Source of the DNA: Paracoccaceae bacterium
GTDB lineage: Bacteria; Pseudomonadota; Alphaproteobacteria; Rhodobacterales; Rhodobacteraceae
Length of the DNA: 7,786 nt
Assembly (NCBI GenBank): GCA_019090405.1
Contig: JAHRVZ010000308.1
Location: 1 to 7,786, forward strand
Reading direction: 5' to 3'
Notes under the pieces: model-generated
Database searches by the model: none
What the model saw: the letters and a program-made list of their open reading frames with translations, nothing else
What the model was told of the DNA's origin: nothing
Shown here: piece after piece, positions 6,039 through 7,786 of the stretch
How the letters are laid out: every line of letters starts with the position of its first letter
How positions within the stretch are numbered: position 1 is the first letter of the stretch
Program-made: the position numbers and the translations under genes

Positions 6039-6067
6039 TAGATACGGGCGAGGACGCTTTGCTGCAA
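6039..6067 (-). promoter_or_regulatory. Weak candidate internal promoter upstream of ybaB
   Basis: On the minus strand TTGCAG (6062-6067) and TATCTA (6039-6044) are 17 nt apart. Each matches the consensus at only 3 of 6 positions. The 102-nt gap after dnaX leaves room for a promoter, but read-through from dnaX is the simpler reading. The gap also holds an 8-G run (6068-6075) and the palindrome CCAAATTTGG (6091-6100). Confidence 0.25.
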
Positions 6068-6107
6068 GGGGGGGGCGGCCTGTTTCGCTGCCAAATTTGG
6101 CTTAGAC

Positions 6108-7786
6108 TTAGTCTTGTTCAAACGGATCCCATTCGTCATCAACTTCGGGTAATGCCTCAACTTCGGCCGATGCCGCGATCTGGTCGGGGGTGCGAATATC
6201 GGTGATTTTGGCCTTCGGAAACCGGGCCAGAACCGCTGCGACCATCGGATGCTCCAATGCCTGATCTTTTAGCGCGTTTTCCGCAGCATCACGTTTACTG
6301 GCGATGGTCTCGGCACCGCCCTCGTTCACTACAATCACTGCCCAGCGATTGCCGGTCCAGCTTTGCAAACGGCTCCCCAGGCGTTGGGCCATATCGGGCG
6401 GTGCACGGTCGGTCGGGACAAATTCGATGCGACCCGGCTGATAGGCGGCCAGTTGCAATGTAGTTTCCACCTCGACCAGCAGTTTGACGTCCCGATTGGA
6501 CCGGATCAGTTCGACCACGGCTTCGAATGTGGGGAACCGGGATAGCGCGCTTTCGGCATCCACGGCCAATGCAGTCACAGCGCCGCCATTCCCACTGCGC
6601 GGGGCCGAGGCGATAGCCGAGGCACCCCCGCCCGCCGCAGGCGTGCTTGCGCTTGGCGCAAGTCTCCCTCCGCCCGGACCAGATGGTGGTGTCGGGGTAT
6701 TCTGCAGTTGTCGGATCAGTTCTTCTGGCGATGGCAGATCGGCCACATGGGTCAATCGGATCACGGCCATTTCGGCGGCCATCATCGCGTTGGGCGCGGC
6801 TGCGACTTCTTCCAATGCTTTCAAAAGCATCTGCCACATCCGCGTTAAAACCCGCATAGGCAGAGCGTCAGCCATGGCAGAACCCCGGCTGCGTTCGTCA
6901 GGTGAAATCGTCGGATCATCCGCAGCATCCGGGGTGATTTTTACCACCGACACCCAATGAGTGATTTCGGCCAGATCACGCAGCACGGCCAACGGGTCAG
7001 CCCCTTGGGCATATTGGCTGGACAGTTCTGTCAGTGCGCCTGCCGCGTCACCGCGCAGGATCAGATCCATCAGATCCAAAACCCGCCCCCGGTCAGCAAG
7101 CCCCAGCATGGCGCGAACCTGATCGGCTGTGGTTTCGCCAGCGCCGTGTGAAATTGCCTGATCCAACAGCGATGTGGCATCACGCGCAGACCCTTCGGAT
7201 GCACGCACGATCAAGGCCAGCGCATCTTCGGCGATCTCGGCCTTTTCTGACGCTGCTATCTTGCGGATCATCGCGATCATGTCTTCGGGTTCAATCCGGC
7301 GCAGATCAAAGCGCTGGCAGCGTGACAGAACGGTCACCGGAACCTTGCGAATTTCGGTGGTGGCAAAGATGAATTTGACGTGCTCGGGCGGTTCTTCCAG
7401 CGTTTTCAGCAGAGCGTTAAAAGAGCTTGTCGAAAGCATATGAACTTCGTCAATGATGAAAATCTTAAAGCGCGCGCTTGCCGGAGCATAGGCAATATTG
7501 TCAATGATTACATCACGTACGTGGGCAACCTGGGTGTTCGATGCTGCATCCATTTCCATCACATCGACATGACGGCCTTCCATGATTGCGGTGCAATGTT
7601 CGCATTCTCCACATGGTTCTGTCGTCGGGGCGCCGTTGCCATCTGGACCGATACAATTCATGCCTTTGGCAATGATCCGCGCGGTGGTGGTTTTGCCGGT
7701 GCCCCGAATACCGGTCATGATAAACGCCTGCGCAATCCTGTCGGCAGCAAAGGCGTTCTTCAGAGTGCGCACCATCGCATCCTGCC
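6108..7786 (-). CDS. dnaX: DNA polymerase III subunit gamma/tau (5' end cut by window edge)
   Basis: DnaX is the ATPase of the clamp loader that places the beta clamp on primed DNA and links the polymerases. The reading frame runs off the right edge: upstream of the ATG at 7775 it continues as GQDA, the usual IGQDA box, so that ATG is internal and about 35-40 codons are missing. Counting from that ATG: Walker A GIRGTGKTT (22-30), zinc ligands C41, C55, C58, C61, Walker B with DEVH (109-112), the SRC motif (151-153), sensor 2 around SARDATSLLDQ (196-206), collar domain (about 210-350), a Gly/Ala/Pro/Ser linker (359-402), and the alphaproteobacterial C-terminal tau domain ending DEWDPFEQD. No A-rich slippery sequence was seen near the linker. 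It is the first gene of the dnaX-ybaB-recR cluster. Confidence 0.97.
   Translation of the reverse strand, partial: QDAMVRTLKNAFAADRIAQAFIMTGIRGTGKTTTARIIAKGMNCIGPDGNGAPTTEPCGECEHCTAIMEGRHVDVMEMDAASNTQVAHVRDVIIDNIAYAPASARFKIFIIDEVHMLSTSSFNALLKTLEEPPEHVKFIFATTEIRKVPVTVLSRCQRFDLRRIEPEDMIAMIRKIAASEKAEIAEDALALIVRASEGSARDATSLLDQAISHGAGETTADQVRAMLGLADRGRVLDLMDLILRGDAAGALTELSSQYAQGADPLAVLRDLAEITHWVSVVKITPDAADDPTISPDERSRGSAMADALPMRVLTRMWQMLLKALEEVAAAPNAMMAAEMAVIRLTHVADLPSPEELIRQLQNTPTPPSGPGGGRLAPSASTPAAGGGASAIASAPRSGNGGAVTALAVDAESALSRFPTFEAVVELIRSNRDVKLLVEVETTLQLAAYQPGRIEFVPTDRAPPDMAQRLGSRLQSWTGNRWAVIVVNEGGAETIASKRDAAENALKDQALEHPMVAAVLARFPKAKITDIRTPDQIAASAEVEALPEVDDEWDPFEQD

Noticed and set aside
5644..6105. 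153-codon plus-strand frame over ybaB
   Set aside because: Complementary frame of ybaB; Ser/Ile-rich with no family resemblance.
6295..6960. Long frames (180 codons on minus, 158 on plus) over the dnaX linker and collar region
   Set aside because: Out-of-frame shadows of dnaX; the Gly/Ala/Arg-rich low complexity keeps several frames open.
7773..7775. ATG as the start of dnaX
   Set aside because: Codons upstream continue as GQDA, matching the conserved IGQDA box, so the ATG is internal and the gene runs past the window edge.
1..7786. CRISPR array, insertion sequence, tRNA or defence/toxin system
   Set aside because: No evenly spaced repeats, terminal inverted repeats, transposase, cloverleaf-like segment or defence-type domain was seen. 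The secreted RNase T2 has no adjacent immunity-like gene.

Overview
The window looks like ordinary core chromosome of an alphaproteobacterium, most likely from the Rhodobacterales (roseobacter-type). The evidence is the COQ9-like ubiquinone protein, the DUF1013/TrcR cell-cycle regulator (a family I know only from Alphaproteobacteria), the alphaproteobacterial style of the DnaX C-terminus, and the dnaX-ybaB-recR cluster with protein sequences typical of roseobacters. The genus cannot be fixed by eye. No mobile element, CRISPR array, tRNA or rRNA was seen.

Layout from left to right: a 97-nt leader, then a COQ9-family gene (98-790, +) and a PIG3-type quinone oxidoreductase (868-1857, +), probably one transcript. 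Convergent to these is a 12-helix MFS antiporter-like gene (1906-3159, -). It is visibly more AT-rich than its neighbours and has its own likely promoter in a 215-nt spacer. Next is a secreted ribonuclease T2 (3375-4004, -) whose CAS2 box has Gln where the family usually has the catalytic Glu. It is divergent from trcR (4153-4917, +). The 148-nt region between them is the most structured non-coding stretch of the window: a minus-strand promoter, a perfect 15-bp palindrome and a 12-bp direct repeat just before the trcR ribosome binding site. On the right, convergent with trcR, lie recR, ybaB and dnaX (all -), read in the order dnaX, ybaB, recR. dnaX is cut by the right edge and lacks roughly its first 35-40 codons.

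How the genes relate: COQ9 and the quinone reductase both concern quinones. dnaX (clamp loader), ybaB (nucleoid-associated protein) and recR (recombinational repair) form the widely conserved replication/repair cluster. trcR couples cell-cycle control to RNA polymerase in Caulobacter. The RNase T2 and the MFS gene look like accessory insertions of periplasmic/envelope function between two core blocks.

The longest stretch without a gene is 215 nt (3160-3374), so no gap exceeds 300 nt. I did not find a convincing new multi-gene system. The points most worth checking are the palindrome/repeat-rich trcR leader, the Glu-to-Gln change in the RNase T2, the Gly/Ala/Pro/Ser linker of DnaX and the TTG start of recR.
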